Part shown: in pieces, positions 36,801 through 45,079 of the stretch
Numbering within the stretch: position 1 is the stretch's first letter
Layout: every line of letters starts with the position of its first letter
Origin: Pararge aegeria
Lineage: Eukaryota > Arthropoda > Insecta > Lepidoptera > Nymphalidae
Assembly (NCBI RefSeq): GCF_905163445.1
Contig: NC_053182.1
Location: 2,046,001 to 2,110,000, forward strand
DNA: 64,000 nt
Reading direction: 5' to 3'
The notes under the pieces: generated by a model
Database searches by the model: none
What the model saw: only the letters and a program-made list of their open reading frames with translations
Told to the model about the DNA's origin: nothing
Made by a program: the position numbers and the translations under genes

Positions 36801-38654
36801 GAAATTAAAAGTTAAGTAGTCCCTAGAGTTTTTGCAAACAATTTTTGAATGCCCAATTTTTGAAATTTAATTTCAATTACTACTCAAAGTCAATGACGAA
36901 CAACGAACGACAATAATTATTCCCGCGAAAATTCGTTTTTTTTTTCTTATCAATAAACGGCTTTCTATATGCAAGCCAGTTTGAAATTTAAATAAAACCT
37001 TTCATAAGTTACCTCCTGTTTGCCATGTTTTAGAATAAAATATTAATTCCACGAAAGATATGTGTTTACTAGGTAATTTATGTGGCCACTAAACCACGAC
37101 AGATATGAATTTTCATACATATTTCCTGGCCACTGCTCGCATGCATTTGGCGAGTACAGCAATTTCGATTTATCTCTCAATAAGTTCAAACTTTATATAT
37201 AACGTAAGCTTACAGAAAAATCCTAATATAACGTTAATGATTACTTAAACGATAAAAAATCTTGGGTGTGAATTGCTCTAACTTCATAGCTTAATATAAA
37301 TTTACTGTGAGATGGTGATAACAAAAAAAAAAATTACGCGTTTGGAACCCTCGTAGGTTTAGGTTTAAGTTGGCGAACGAAGTTATCACCACCCCCTTAC
37401 AATTATGTAAACATATGAACACACGTATGAACGCTTCATCGCTTCAAGAATTTGAATTTGAATTTGAAGGTTCTCAAAGTAATGCTCACATCCCGAAACA
37501 AGTGTGAGAAAAAAAAATTACGTATTGTAGGTGAGCAGTGAAGACAGGAACCTGGAATCTGTGGTGGTGTACAGCGAAGACATGGATGGTGCTCTCGAAG
37601 AGACCAAGCCGTCGCTGTCGGCAGAACAGAGGCTTTTTTACGACATGATGTAAGTTGTGATAACTTTAAACTGTTAATAAACTAGACAGAGGCGCACACT
37701 GCACAGAGGAGCATCACGCACGCGGGTTGAGGAAGGGGGGTGACAACCGTATTCTGATATGCCGTCACCATACGCTATATTGATCACCTGCGCTTCTATT
37801 GTCACCACGGAATTAAGAACATACAGAATCCGTGCACACAAATTATATTGAAGCATCAAAAACCACTCCACTTTAGTAGTGTTTCTCAAATACGCAGTTA
37901 GTCACTTCATTTATTTAGCAGTTGACAATAATTATTTCACCTCTAATTTTCTAAACGTTCACCATAAAATGAGGAAAATGGGAGTGTAGTCTGTGGTTTT
38001 AGGCTTGCGTCTATAGTCTGTGATCTTGTGGTTATAGTCTGTATTGATAATTTATTTCACAGAATAATAAAAACTTATTATTAATGATAATAATATTAAA
38101 TAATAAAAAAATTAATTACTGACATATATTATTATTATATTTCTGACATAATGGTTATCCGCTTTACCCGAGTCAGTAAATTTTGTCAATATAAGTGACT
38201 TTATGAAAATTAAGCCTAACTTGCTATACTCCGCGAAAGCAGAAGAATGTGTGGTGTAATTTATAATTTCTATAATCTTTATAATTGTTAACATTTATTC
38301 ATCGCGAAGTCAACATGTCCTGAGGATGCTCCGGCTTCGGAGCGAAACGTGCGTAGAGGGTACATTGTCGAATATCTGTTTGGTGTTGAGAAATTATAAA
38401 TTACACCATACAGATTCTACTGCTTTTCGCGGAACATAGCAAATTAAGCTTAATTTTCATAATATATCATGGAATTCCGCAAAGTTACGGCTGCTTCTAT
38501 CCAATATTATAAAGTTACTTTGTTATATGCAAGTGATTTTTAAATTTCATTACTTTAATTTGACAGATACAAAAGGTTCAGAGGGGAGAGCTTGTCGCCA
38601 GAGCAGCGGCTGCTGTCGCAAATTATGCAGAAGCAAAAAGTCACTTTAGCCTAA
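24730..38654 (+). CDS. PEX1: Peroxisome biogenesis factor 1 (PEX1), AAA+ ATPase
   Basis: Thirteen coding exons join in phase: 24730-24822, 25353-25571, 25885-27001, 27437-27677, 28979-29132, 29949-30117, 31502-31650, 32388-32575, 33767-33826, 34651-34837, 35594-35752, 37531-37649 and 38567-38654. The total is 2943 nt, or 980 residues, shorter than human PEX1 but close to insect length. The N-domain occupies about 1-170, followed by a long divergent linker. AAA D1 has Walker A GQSGAGKS (477-484) and a degenerate Walker B LICDDID (531-537). AAA D2 has Walker A GPPGTGKS (730-737), the pore-loop region GPELLSKYIG, Walker B ILFFDEFD (785-792) and the second region LLRPGRL (842-848). PEX1 pairs with PEX6 in a hexamer on peroxisomes that pulls ubiquitinated PEX5 from the membrane. 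The introns are full of SINE and LINE insertions, but all splice sites are intact. It is divergent from cyclin B3. Confidence 0.96.
24897..24940. repeat. 18-bp perfect inverted repeat (PEX1 intron 1)
   Basis: Arms 24897-24914 (gttaagtttttgttattg) and 24923-24940 pair fully around an 8-nt loop. Confidence 0.9.
25353..25571 (+). CDS. PEX1: PEX1 exon 2 (residues 32-104, N-domain)
   Basis: The acceptor is attatcag and the donor TTG/gtgaga; 73 codons. QILLWVVFSNNVPEGHIACN and LGLEEGAEVFVAPYGDV are the PEX1 double-psi barrel region. Confidence 0.92.
25885..27001 (+). CDS. PEX1: PEX1 exon 3 (residues 105-476, N-domain end and linker)
   Basis: This is the largest exon at 372 codons. It starts EHNAEILQLRILDQLRLVVA, then VWISTSLPIVFTP as in other PEX1 proteins. 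The rest is poorly conserved linker and the start of D1. The donor ACTG/gtaagt splits Gly477 of Walker A. Confidence 0.93.
27011..27390 (-). mobile_element. SINE, family B, with an inverted second piece (PEX1 intron 3)
   Basis: The main part, to about 27295, is in minus orientation with a decayed tRNA head (gtgctaggattcgacctaag) at the right. The part after 27305 (actacggcctcaacc and tgggagcagacccgttccct) is the plus-orientation 3' end of the same family. Confidence 0.7.
27437..27677 (+). CDS. PEX1: PEX1 exon 4 (residues 477-556, D1 Walker A and B)
   Basis: The acceptor is tttttttaag. It gives GQSGAGKSS and later PSVLICDDIDALVPPN. The Walker B acidic pair is DD, not DE, as is usual for the inactive PEX1 D1. 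The donor is AG/gtaagt, phase 2. Confidence 0.94.
28219..28498 (+). mobile_element. tRNA-derived SINE, family A (PEX1 intron 4)
   Basis: The head is gtctggcgcagcgaccctg with B box gggttcgattccc. The tail is ggggctagatgtcaatgtgt followed by T/A-rich sequence. Confidence 0.82.
28637..28960 (+). mobile_element. Foldback MITE ending next to PEX1 exon 5
   Basis: The two halves (about 28637-28730 and 28820-28925) are imperfect inverted repeats: ctccgcgtaaagcaggag pairs with ctcctgcttttcgcggag. The right end cgcctgcttctatcca is shared with the copies at 38503 and 45387, fixing the boundary at 28960. Confidence 0.8.
28979..29132 (+). CDS. PEX1: PEX1 exon 5 (residues 557-608, D1)
   Basis: The acceptor is gtattccag and the first base completes Arg557. 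It reads LATVIKHMLQTCAGVCVLMT, then SLHPALRQFSGK. A foldback MITE ends about 18 nt upstream of this exon, so the pyrimidine tract is largely MITE sequence. Confidence 0.93.
29318..29420 (+). mobile_element. LINE 3'-end fragment, family D
   Basis: gtgagatggtgataacaaaa, then cggctaagtttgttgtgggc and ttgcgcgtttgcaact, as at 37315 and 51315. Confidence 0.6.
29421..29580 (+). mobile_element. Helitron-like non-autonomous element, copy 1
   Basis: atataattcttgtgtgcgtg, then cctaaacggctggaccgatt and gacagatggcgctgggtccg. A second copy at 39679-39838 differs by only a few bases. Assignment to Helitrons is from memory of similar lepidopteran sequences. Confidence 0.6.
29731..29923 (-). mobile_element. 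LINE 3'-end fragment, family D (PEX1 intron 5)
   Basis: It starts with the LINE tail caaagtcaaagtctaaaata and holds aagctacgagggttccaaac. It ends only about 25 nt before the exon 6 acceptor. Confidence 0.7.
29949..30117 (+). CDS. PEX1: PEX1 exon 6 (residues 609-664, D1 lid)
   Basis: The acceptor is atttttag and the donor A/gtaagt. It encodes DERAELFKHLLNDKVRESF and MDTAGCNVREIVDYLNRK, the helical end of D1. Confidence 0.92.
30229..30650 (-). mobile_element. LINE 3' end with ORF2 C-terminus, family E (PEX1 intron 6)
   Basis: The minus strand reads FVGMGICFYNMIPKVILDLP, then KTHLANRGYYTID, the end of a non-LTR retrotransposon ORF2. The copies at 43716 and 61520 match. The A-rich tail with aaattcaaaattcattt is at the left. 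The clade is probably CR1/jockey-like, judged from its short-repeat tail. Confidence 0.75.
30681..30985 (+). mobile_element. tRNA-derived SINE, family A, with 5' extension (PEX1 intron 6)
   Basis: The tRNA head starts near 30712 (cggcctattggtgcagtggg). The preceding 31 nt (gtcaagaa..gacattttatattg) also precede the copy at 35072. Confidence 0.8.
31205..31420 (-). mobile_element. tRNA-derived SINE, family A (PEX1 intron 6)
   Basis: ccaaagtaagcgtagattgt to cactgcgccagaccgccgac. The B box region is damaged (ttgtgtggaacgaacc). Confidence 0.75.
31502..31650 (+). CDS. PEX1: PEX1 exon 7 (residues 665-714, D1-D2 junction)
   Basis: The acceptor is tgcttctag and the donor ATG/gtaagg. FDIWEPLGGMCNVKQQIAES is the start of D2. 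The LGG matches the human IGG segment, where a common disease mutation lies (from memory). Confidence 0.93.
31698..31925 (+). mobile_element. tRNA-derived SINE, family A, 5'-truncated (PEX1 intron 7)
   Basis: It starts inside the tRNA head (tcagagtcaaggccgtgggt) and runs to gatgtgtgttgtcgtagtat. Confidence 0.78.
31950..32215 (+). mobile_element. SINE-like repeat, related to family C (PEX1 intron 7)
   Basis: gggaggtcccgagttcgatt, then tttctgaattttatgtagtc and cttagactgcatcatcactt match the copy at 41872-42178. The left part is not recognisable. Confidence 0.55.
32388..32575 (+). CDS. PEX1: PEX1 exon 8 (residues 715-776, D2 Walker A)
   Basis: The acceptor is ttcctcag and the donor AA/gtgagc. 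It holds GILLYGPPGTGKSHIGSCLA and VKGPELLSKYIGQSEKAVRD, the strongest PEX1 signature in the gene. Confidence 0.97.
32665..32993 (-). mobile_element. SINE, family B, composite (PEX1 intron 8)
   Basis: tagtccaccacgctggccca, then ctctcaggcatgcaggtttc and tgttttccttcaccgttgaa. The tRNA head is missing. The right end (agcccgttcggagaggcctt) is in the other orientation. Confidence 0.7.
33636..33712. repeat. TG-rich microsatellite (PEX1 intron 8)
   Basis: Runs of gtgtgtgtgtgtgtgtgtgt mixed with gggtgggtg, ending in cgcgcgc about 55 nt upstream of exon 9. Confidence 0.95.
33767..33826 (+). CDS. PEX1: PEX1 exon 9 (residues 777-796, D2 Walker B)
   Basis: This exon is only 60 nt: ADMQRPCILFFDEFDSLAPK with both ends split in Lys codons. 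A long TG/GTGG repeat lies about 50 nt upstream. Confidence 0.96.
34303..34466 (-). mobile_element. SINE, family B fragment (PEX1 intron 9)
   Basis: cagcccattaccgggccact, then cagggtgcgggtctc and gatcaccaccctggcaatgt. It is 5'-truncated and joined to the next fragment. Confidence 0.6.
34470..34612 (-). mobile_element. SINE, family C, 3' fragment (PEX1 intron 9)
   Basis: ggtagcgggcttacctgttt and gtacgacatcgtaccggaac match the copy at 58195-58489. It ends about 40 nt before exon 10. Confidence 0.6.
34651..34837 (+). CDS. PEX1: PEX1 exon 10 (residues 797-859, D2 second region)
   Basis: The acceptor is aaaaacag and the donor CAG/gttagt. It reads RGHDSTGVTDRVVNQLLARM, then AATSRPDLLDPALLRPGRLQ. 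It is markedly GC-rich compared with the other exons. Confidence 0.97.
34936..35038 (+). mobile_element. tRNA-derived SINE, family A, truncated (PEX1 intron 10)
   Basis: ccccgctttctgagtccaag, B box gggttcgattccc, then atgaacataagtgtttttca. It stops where the next copy's 5' extension starts. Confidence 0.75.
35040..35340 (+). mobile_element. tRNA-derived SINE, family A, with 5' extension (PEX1 intron 10)
   Basis: It has the same 31-nt leader as the copy at 30681 and then the full SINE, ending in a T/A tail and a long A run. Confidence 0.82.
35594..35752 (+). CDS. PEX1: PEX1 exon 11 (residues 860-912, D2 lid)
   Basis: The acceptor is ttaacatag and the donor TTG/gtatgt; 53 codons. VDLLELSRRTDGFSPADLKS and LVTAQLGSLERQ are the AAA lid helices. 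Confidence 0.95.
36117..36355 (+). mobile_element. RTE-type LINE ORF C-terminal fragment (PEX1 intron 11)
   Basis: Read forward: GNTEGKRPRGR, then KMASNRSRWRHFTNAKL with one frameshift. This resembles the C-terminal tail of RTE/endonuclease-RT ORFs in Lepidoptera. Confidence 0.6.
36545..36695 (-). mobile_element. tRNA-derived SINE, family A, truncated (PEX1 intron 11)
   Basis: tattacgacacatacagaca, then aagcgtagcttgcgttatgg. The tRNA head is lost. Confidence 0.68.
37190..37470 (+). mobile_element. LINE 3' end, family D (PEX1 intron 11)
   Basis: aaaatcttgggtgtgaattg, then tgagatggtgataac and gcgtttggaaccctcgtagg. It ends in repeated tttgaat. It lies about 60 nt before exon 12. Confidence 0.7.
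37531..37649 (+). CDS. PEX1: PEX1 exon 12 (residues 913-951)
   Basis: The acceptor is gtattgtag and the donor AT/gtaagt. The sequence is acidic and less conserved, ending PSLSAEQRLFYDM. Confidence 0.88.
38201..38503 (+). mobile_element. Foldback MITE (PEX1 last intron)
   Basis: ctccgcgaaagcagaag on the left pairs with tactgcttttcgcgga on the right. The centre holds atgctccggcttcggagcga. The right end gctgcttctatcca is 63 nt before the exon 13 acceptor. Confidence 0.8.
38567..38654 (+). CDS. PEX1: PEX1 exon 13 (residues 952-980, C-terminus)
   Basis: The acceptor is ttgacag. IYKRFRGESLSPEQRLLSQI, then MQKQKVTLA and TAA at 38652-38654. The YxxF..E....P.....Q....Q.VTLA ending is usual in PEX1. 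Confidence 0.92.
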
Positions 38655-38688
38655 TAATTTATAAACATTCCAAAAAATTATAAACTAA

Positions 38689-38694
38689 AATAAA
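38689..38694 (+). terminator. PEX1: Candidate polyA signal for PEX1
   Basis: AATAAA lies 35 nt after the PEX1 stop codon. It is the first such hexamer downstream. Confidence 0.5.
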
Positions 38695-38703
38695 CTTTAA
38701 GGG

Positions 38704-39150
38704 CCTTACAAACCAACGTAGTATAAGATCGGAATGATTTTGCAGTGTTATTTCGCGCTCTGACATTTGAAAGTAAGGATGCAGTTAAACGTGGAGGAGC
38801 CAAACGACAGGGGTTGTTTTTTTTCGTTATTGACCTTACAAATGAATGTGGCATAACATCGCAATAGTTATGCAGCGTTCTTTAACGCATTGCCATTTTA
38901 AAGAAAGGACGCAGTTAATTTAGAGATCCAATTGGAGTTGTTTTGTGACATTAATGGATTTACAAATAAATGTAGCATAACGTCGCAAAAGGTCGTTTTG
39001 CGCTTCGAAATGCATTGTTTTTTTCACGCTCTGACTTTTGAAAGTTAGGACGTAGTTAAGTAAATGATCCAACCACATTGGGTTGGTTTTCGCAGATGGT
39101 TTTAAAATATATGTGTCATAACGTCGCAATAGTTATGCAGTGTTCTGCCA
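38704..39150. repeat. Diverged tandem repeat just 3' of PEX1 (four units, about 124-142 bp)
   Basis: Units begin near 38706, 38836, 38960 and 39102 with ttacaaa.gaatgt.gcataac-like text. They contain catcgcaatagttatgcag and gaaagnnaggangcagttaa. They are degenerate but clearly related. Confidence 0.75.
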
Positions 39151-39678
39151 CAATTCAACGTTCCAACCGCAACTTTCAAATACCGGAGGTGATGTCAGTT
39201 TGTAATTCCAAGCTATAAAATATTGCTGTTCTTTACCAAGTCACAAAAATAGTGAATAATGTATATTTTATATTTAAACAACAAAGACCACCAATATTTC
39301 GTTTTCAGCAATAATTGAAATATAAATAAAATTTTAAACTAAAAAACATCTTAGTATAAAAAAATTGTGTCTCGCAAGATCTCGAAAATGGCTCGACAGA
39401 TTTTTAATTTTTCTTTTGGTTTGTTCGCCGCAATACTAAAGCCGATATATTTATTCATTAGCGTAAACTGACCTTTACGGTGTCATCACATTTAAATGTA
39501 AAGAAACTAGTGTTGTGATAAAAAGAGTCACATGAATCATTTACAATGAGCGTTAGTGAAACGGCAGTCTAACTCACTTGCTATATTTAAACAAGCTGTC
39601 AAAATTCACAATAGTTTACATTAAAGTCGTCTTGTAATAGTTTAAATTGTTGATAATGTATTTATGATATGTTAAAGT

Positions 39679-39838
39679 TAATCTTTATATATATAATTCT
39701 TGTGTGCGTGTGTATGTCACTGAACTCCTCCTAAACGGCTGGACCGCTTGAATGAATTTTTTGGTATGCGTTTGGGTGGCACCCTGGATGGTTTAGATTC
39801 ACAAATCAGCCCGACAGATGGCGCTGGGGTCCGCTTGT
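39679..39838 (+). mobile_element. Helitron-like non-autonomous element, copy 2
   Basis: It is almost identical to 29421-29580, with gtatgtcactgaactcctcc and aaacggctggaccgcttg, ending gcgctggggtccgcttgt. Confidence 0.6.
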
Positions 39839-39954
39839 TTATTATATAATGTATTATTTTATTTGTGTAATCTAGTTCAACTATTAGTATGTATTATTCG
39901 TATGTGTTTTTTCTTAATTATGCACAACCTGCAGTCTGTTTTCCTAATTGTAAG

Positions 39955-40080
39955 TTTGCCTGGCAGATATCCCTACTAAGCGATAAGGCCGCCTTTTGTA
40001 ATCTGCTTCGGTCTTTGTTTTTGAATTCTCCTTTTTTTTCTTCAAATTGTAGTGTGCAAATAAAGAGTATAAACAAATAA
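39955..40080 (+). mobile_element. LINE-type 3' tail
   Basis: ctactaagcgataaggccgc, then tagtgtgcaaataaagagta. Related tails are at 43196 and 44058. Confidence 0.55.
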
Positions 40081-40884
40081 AATAAATAAACATATTCAGA
40101 CGATGCGGGACTCAAATCATATTTTTTTTAAATATATTGCACCCACTCATTGGCACCTTATATTATAACACCTACCTAATATTATTGGTATTATGATTGT
40201 TAATATTAGGTATGTTCATTTTAATTATTTCTAGTGAGCTGAATCAGTACTGTGCTGGAACTTCACTATTAAAAATAAATGCGACAACATTATTTTACAA
40301 AGTGAGAATAGCAATAGTTAGTTTACTTCAGTGAATTAAAAATCCAACTAGAGTGGAGGGTTTTAGGAAAAAATTAAAGCTTACAAACTGAAAATAACAA
40401 AATTATTTATTTCGTTTCATTTTTAATTTATTATATTATTTACTACTATAGTTTGTTATCATTTAATTCGTTTTATGTATTTTTTGTGGTGTGCAATAAA
40501 AGTATATTCATTCATTCATTTATTGGTTATTTCATTACGGGGAATGCTACAGGTTCATCGGATCATATTGAAGTTAATTAAAATAAAAATAAACTCAAAT
40601 TAATAATAATTACATATTAATTATTTATTAATAAAACAATCACAGGATTTATAAATAAATGTAGCTAACAGTAGTGTGGCACATATATGTATATAAAGGT
40701 ACTTAAAAGCACTGGTGCTATTTGCTAAGGAATGCTATGTAAATAATTATACACATTATAATTAGTAGGCAGAGCTTATGCTATTTTTTATAATCAATTA
40801 ATCTTAGAAGTTAGGTTTATAACCTGCGCCAATAAAGAACAAATTTGTAACAGGTTAGCCCGCTTTCATCTTAGACTTTATCAT

Positions 40885-41460
40885 CACTTACCACCTGCAG
40901 CAGGGCTAGCACGGGCGGGAGATAAAAGTTATATCCCCCGATTATATCCCCGGGGATAGGATATCTTCTCCCACAAATAAAGCAACTCCTGGTGGTCAAG
41001 TAGAAATAATATCCAAATAATAGGTATATGTGTAATAATAAACTTCTCCTATTCCATGTTCCCGTGATTTAGCAGGTGGACACATTTATTATATCAACAA
41101 TAATATCCCCTGTGAGGGAATTTAATCGAGGGAAATTATTTTTGTCTCCTGCCTCTGCTTGCCCTACTTCTTCTTCTTCTTCTTCTTCTCTCTGGGCAGT
41201 TTCTTCACGTAAGCGCTTCGCTTGTTGTACGTGAAATGAAGCAACACAAGCCCTACACGGAAACATGAAATACGAGAAATTTACCCCCGTTTATTATTAC
41301 ACCTAAATTACTTGGATATTATTTTCACTTGTGCGCCAGTGCTCGGAGAACTTTTTATCCTTTCCCCGCGAAGAAAAGTGTCTCCTGCCCATGCTGCTAT
41401 CCTGGTGAGATGGCAATCAAAGTCATACTTGTACAACTTGGAAAACTTTGTATAATAAAT
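40885..41460. mobile_element. Unclassified repeat with a short Glu-rich ORF remnant
   Basis: The left end is gcagcagggctagcacgggc. The middle has a (TTC)n run and, on the minus strand, the string QQAKRLREETAQREEEEEEE. The right end has cccgcgaagaaaagtgtctc. I recognise it as repeat-like but cannot name the family. Confidence 0.35.
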
Positions 41461-41871
41461 ACTCCAAAAGTAAAGATCCCAGGTACGCTAATGTCTCTGG
41501 ACTTTTTTCGTAAAATAGAACTCTAGCTAGCGTTGTTTTGTATATTCTGTTGGTTTTTGTATATTTAAGTAAAAATGGTCTACATTGAACATCATATGTT
41601 GCTATCTATGGATTTTAAGTTTTGTTTGACAATAAAATGGAAGGGAGAAAATATTTTGTCTTTCATTTCATACCAATTAGATGTTTTGTTACAGGTATTA
41701 TTATCAAATTTAAAATGTATGAGCCTATTGTTTATATATATGCAAATAGTAATCGGACTTGACCCACCTAGCAATATATACCTTTCAAATTATTTTACAT
41801 TGCTAGGTAACGCTAATGTCAAATGATCCTTATGCACACCGATGTTAGAGTTGGCAATTCTATAATCTTTT

Positions 41872-42178
41872 TTTGACGATCTCCCTGGCGCAAAGGTTTA
41901 AATGGGAGGTCCCGGGTTCGATTTCCGGCAGGGCAATTAAGGAATTAATAATTTCTGAATTTTCTCTGGTCTGGTCTAGTGGGAGGCTTCGGCCGTGGCT
42001 AGTTACCACCCTACCGACAAAGTCGTGCCGCTAAACGATTAAGTGCGATGTCGCGTAGAAACCGATTAGGGGTATAACTACCATACTCCCTAACTGGTTA
42101 GTATGCTCCCATCTTAGATGGCATCACTTACAACCAGGTCAGAGCGCTGTCAAACTTGTAGTGGAATAAAATAAATGT
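41872..42178 (+). mobile_element. tRNA-derived SINE, family C
   Basis: A box region gatctccctggcgcaaaggt and B box cccgggttcgatttcc, then taattcctgaattttctct-like text and the 3' end tcttagatggcatcact. A reverse copy lies at 58195-58489. Confidence 0.75.
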
Positions 42179-42459
42179 TTACATCACCAAAACTGCTCGC
42201 TGTAAAAGTGTGGACGAATTTGAGCTTTACAACAAGGTAAATACATCCCATTTTAGTCTGACGTTCCAGAGTCTCGAAACCGACCAACGATTAGGAGCCT
42301 GCAAATCTCATACAAAGCATAAACATTAGCAATTTAGTTTTATTTAGCTCATGACCAAAATAGTAGTAAGATCTTCCTCCGACCCGGTGTTGTGCCCCGG
42401 GACTGAGGTCCGACAAACAATCATAATCATATTATATTATTTATAGGAGTATTATATAT

Positions 42460-42640
42460 TTACTAGCTGTGGCCCAAGACTTCGCGTTTGTTTTTGTCAA
42501 AGTCTACTTGTTTAACAGTTTACTTGAAAGGTCTGTGGCATTCTGTTTACGTATAAAAAGAATGGTTTTGTTTAAGTGTACTTTTTTTTTTTTCAACTCG
42601 CTATTACTTCTAAATAAACAGTCCGATTGGAATGAATTAA
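42460..42640 (+). mobile_element. Helitron-like or related fragment
   Basis: It starts actagctgtggcccaagact and later has cagtccgattggaatgaatt. Both are usual in short non-autonomous elements of Lepidoptera. Confidence 0.45.
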
Positions 42641-42647
42641 AGAGTTT

Positions 42648-42985
42648 TTTCATCATCATCATCATCACATCAACCCGTTACTGGCTCCGGCTACTCTACA
42701 GGGCGAGGGCACTGGTTTCCTCTGAGAAGACGATGAGAAGGGGCAAAGGTCGTAGTCCACCACGCTGGCCCAGTGCGTATTGGTGGACTCCACACGCTTT
42801 TAAGAACATTATAGAACTCTCAGTCATGCAGGTTTCCTCATGATGTTTTCCTTCAACGTCGAAGCAAGTTATATTTCAGTAATTAAAACGCACATAACTT
42901 AGAAAAGTTAGCGGTGCGTGCTGGGATTCGAACACGGCACCTTGACAGTGAAATCGAAGTGCTGCCCACTGGGCTATCAATTTCA
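42648..42985 (-). mobile_element. SINE, family B, with tRNA head
   Basis: It begins catcatcatcatcaca and passes through tagtccaccacgctggccca. The tRNA head is at the right: gtgctgggattcgaacacgg and agtgctgcccactgggctat. Confidence 0.8.
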
Positions 42986-43013
42986 AATCAAAATTATAAA
43001 TTCTGCTATTTCA

Positions 43014-43110
43014 CGTAATATAAGCACTTTTGAAACGTAAAGTTTTTTGTAGTGACTATACCACGGGTTCGGAAGACAGATTCTACCAATACAGAAACTA
43101 TTTTTTTGAA
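43014..43110 (-). mobile_element. LINE 3'-end fragment, family E
   Basis: taagcacttttgaaacgtaa, then ccacgggttcggaagacaga. Confidence 0.6.
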
Positions 43111-43195
43111 TAAGAATTAATAGTGTAATACTAATGTAAGCCACTTTTGTTTCTACTGGCAATTAAATACATTTTAGAATACAAAAGCAATTGCA

Positions 43196-43320
43196 TTGGT
43201 TGCTTGGAAGAAATCGCTATGTAGCGATAAGGCCGGCGAATTGTATACGTTGTTTTGTTATACTTTTCTTTTTGTTCTATGTACTTTTTGTGGTGTGCAA
43301 TAAAAGTATATCATTCATTC
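43196..43320 (+). mobile_element. LINE-type 3' tail
   Basis: aaatcgctatgtagcgataa is a small hairpin, followed by tttttgtggtgtgcaataaa and a cattcattc end. Confidence 0.6.
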
Positions 43321-43662
43321 AAAAGCTGCTATTTTGAATTAGCTATTACAGTTAGATATACTCCATCGGATACTTTATTGTAGGTAAGGATTTGCACTTT
43401 AATCACGGAATACATAATTTGTATGTATCATCAAAAGTTTAATCCATGCTACTTTGGGTTACATTATTGTAATTTTCTTAAAGATATTTCATTTTTTTTT
43501 GAATATAAATTATAGCTTATGGTTAATTCATGATAGTTAGGAAAGTAGTTAAGTTTTCTTTTGGTGAAGAAATGTAAAATCGGTACAGTACTTACGGAGC
43601 CTATGGGGTACAAACAAACAAAAAAAAACTCTCCTCTCTATAATATTACTTTAGATATATAC

Positions 43663-43712
43663 AAATGTATATTTATATTTAGAAATATATTTCTAAACAT
43701 AAATATACATTT
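43663..43712. repeat. 24-bp AT-rich inverted repeat
   Basis: Arms 43663-43686 and 43689-43712 pair with one mismatch and a 2-nt loop. Confidence 0.85.
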
Positions 43713-43715
43713 ATA

Positions 43716-44042
43716 TAGGAAATTCTTGACCTACCAATGCATACATTTAAAAAATGTGTAAAAACGCATCTAGTACAGCGAGGTTACTATACATTTGATG
43801 AATTCCTCAATGACAAGGTAGAATGGAAGCAGCCAGCCTCGCTCTCATCTCCCGCAAGATAGCAAAATGATTGTAAATGTTGATGTTGGAAAAGAGCAAC
43901 TACTGAGTTTCTTGCCGGCTCTTCTCGGTAGAATCTGCTTTCCGAACCGGTGGTAGAGTCACACAAACATACATACTTGACGTTTCAAAAGTGATTATAA
44001 AGTAGGCCTTGAAATAAATGAATTTGAATTTGAATTTATTTA
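43716..44042 (+). mobile_element. LINE 3' end with ORF2 C-terminus, family E
   Basis: In frame: MHTFKKCVKTHLVQRGYYTF, then DEFLNDKVEWKQPASLSS and a stop. The 3' UTR has ccggtggtagagtcac and the tail gaatttgaatttgaattt. Confidence 0.8.
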
Positions 44043-44057
44043 TATGCTCCCCTCTTG

Positions 44058-44190
44058 AGCTGTGTTTAACGGTTGCCTAGAAGATCGCTATGCAGCGAAC
44101 GCCGCCAAATTGTACGCACTGCGTAAATTTATTATTCAAAATTTTCCTGTATTTTTATGAGATGTGCATTAAAAGTGTACTCATTCATTT
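44058..44190 (+). mobile_element. LINE-type 3' tail
   Basis: gcctagaagatcgctatgca, then aacgccgccaaattgtacgc and cattaaaagtgtactcattc. Confidence 0.55.
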
Positions 44191-44329
44191 ATCATCAGCA
44201 TCATTGTAATCATCATCCGCAGCCCATTAACATACCGCTGCTGACACAGACCTCGCCTCTCATAGGAGAGACGGTTCTATTCTATTAATTGGGATTTTTA
44301 ATATTTATTATCTATTATTTGATATATTT

Positions 44330-44665
44330 CGGAGAGTGTGCTCAAGAACTATTTGATCTGGTTCCCCCCTCGCCTTTCTACCATCGAACCGCGAGGCACC
44401 GGAAGGATCTGCATCCCTACGTGGTCGATATACCGCGGACGCGTACGAAGCGCTACGCATCTTCGTTTCTAATTCGCACCGCTAGGATCTGGAATGCTCT
44501 TCCAGCTTCCATTTTCCCCAGTTCTTACAACATTAGTACCTTCAAATCAAGAGTGAATAGGCATCTTCTAGGCAAGCGCGCTCCACCTTAGGTTGCATCA
44601 TCGCTTACCATCAGGTGTGATTGCAGTCAAGGGCTCGTCTATAAATAAAAAAAAAAAAAAAAAAA
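44330..44665 (+). mobile_element. LINE ORF2 C-terminus and 3' UTR, family H
   Basis: The open frame ends LHPYVVDIPRTRTKRYASSF, then LIRTARIWNALPASIFP and SRVNRHLLGKRAPP, stop at 44589. The 3' UTR is ttgcatcatcgcttaccatc and a poly(A) run at 44644-44665. This is the best-preserved retrotransposon tail in the window. Confidence 0.85.
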
Positions 44666-45079
44666 AATTGGGGCATAGATAAACAATACCTAGGAGTATA
44701 TTAAACCACAAAGAACTTCTTTATCGTCGTGCTGGACTCGGCTAGGATAGTCCGTCACTTTCTTAACCTGCCGCCCGGCGTTTGTTCTCCTCTGTCGAGG
44801 TGTTATCCTCCACCCGGTGCTAATATGTATTTATATAATGTATATTTAAGTGTATTAATCTCTATGTATCTAAGTAAGTATATTAAAGTTGTTTTGGCTC
44901 ACTATATATATATTTATCTTGTACACGGGCGTGAGAGTAAATTTCGATAATCTATAGTTATCTATACTTATAATAAAACTGTAAATGGAAGATTTCTGTA
45001 CATTTAATATATTTTGAAAATTTTCACCCAGGGATGCTTTATAATCTATACTGAGTCCGAAACAGATTTTTATTTAATT

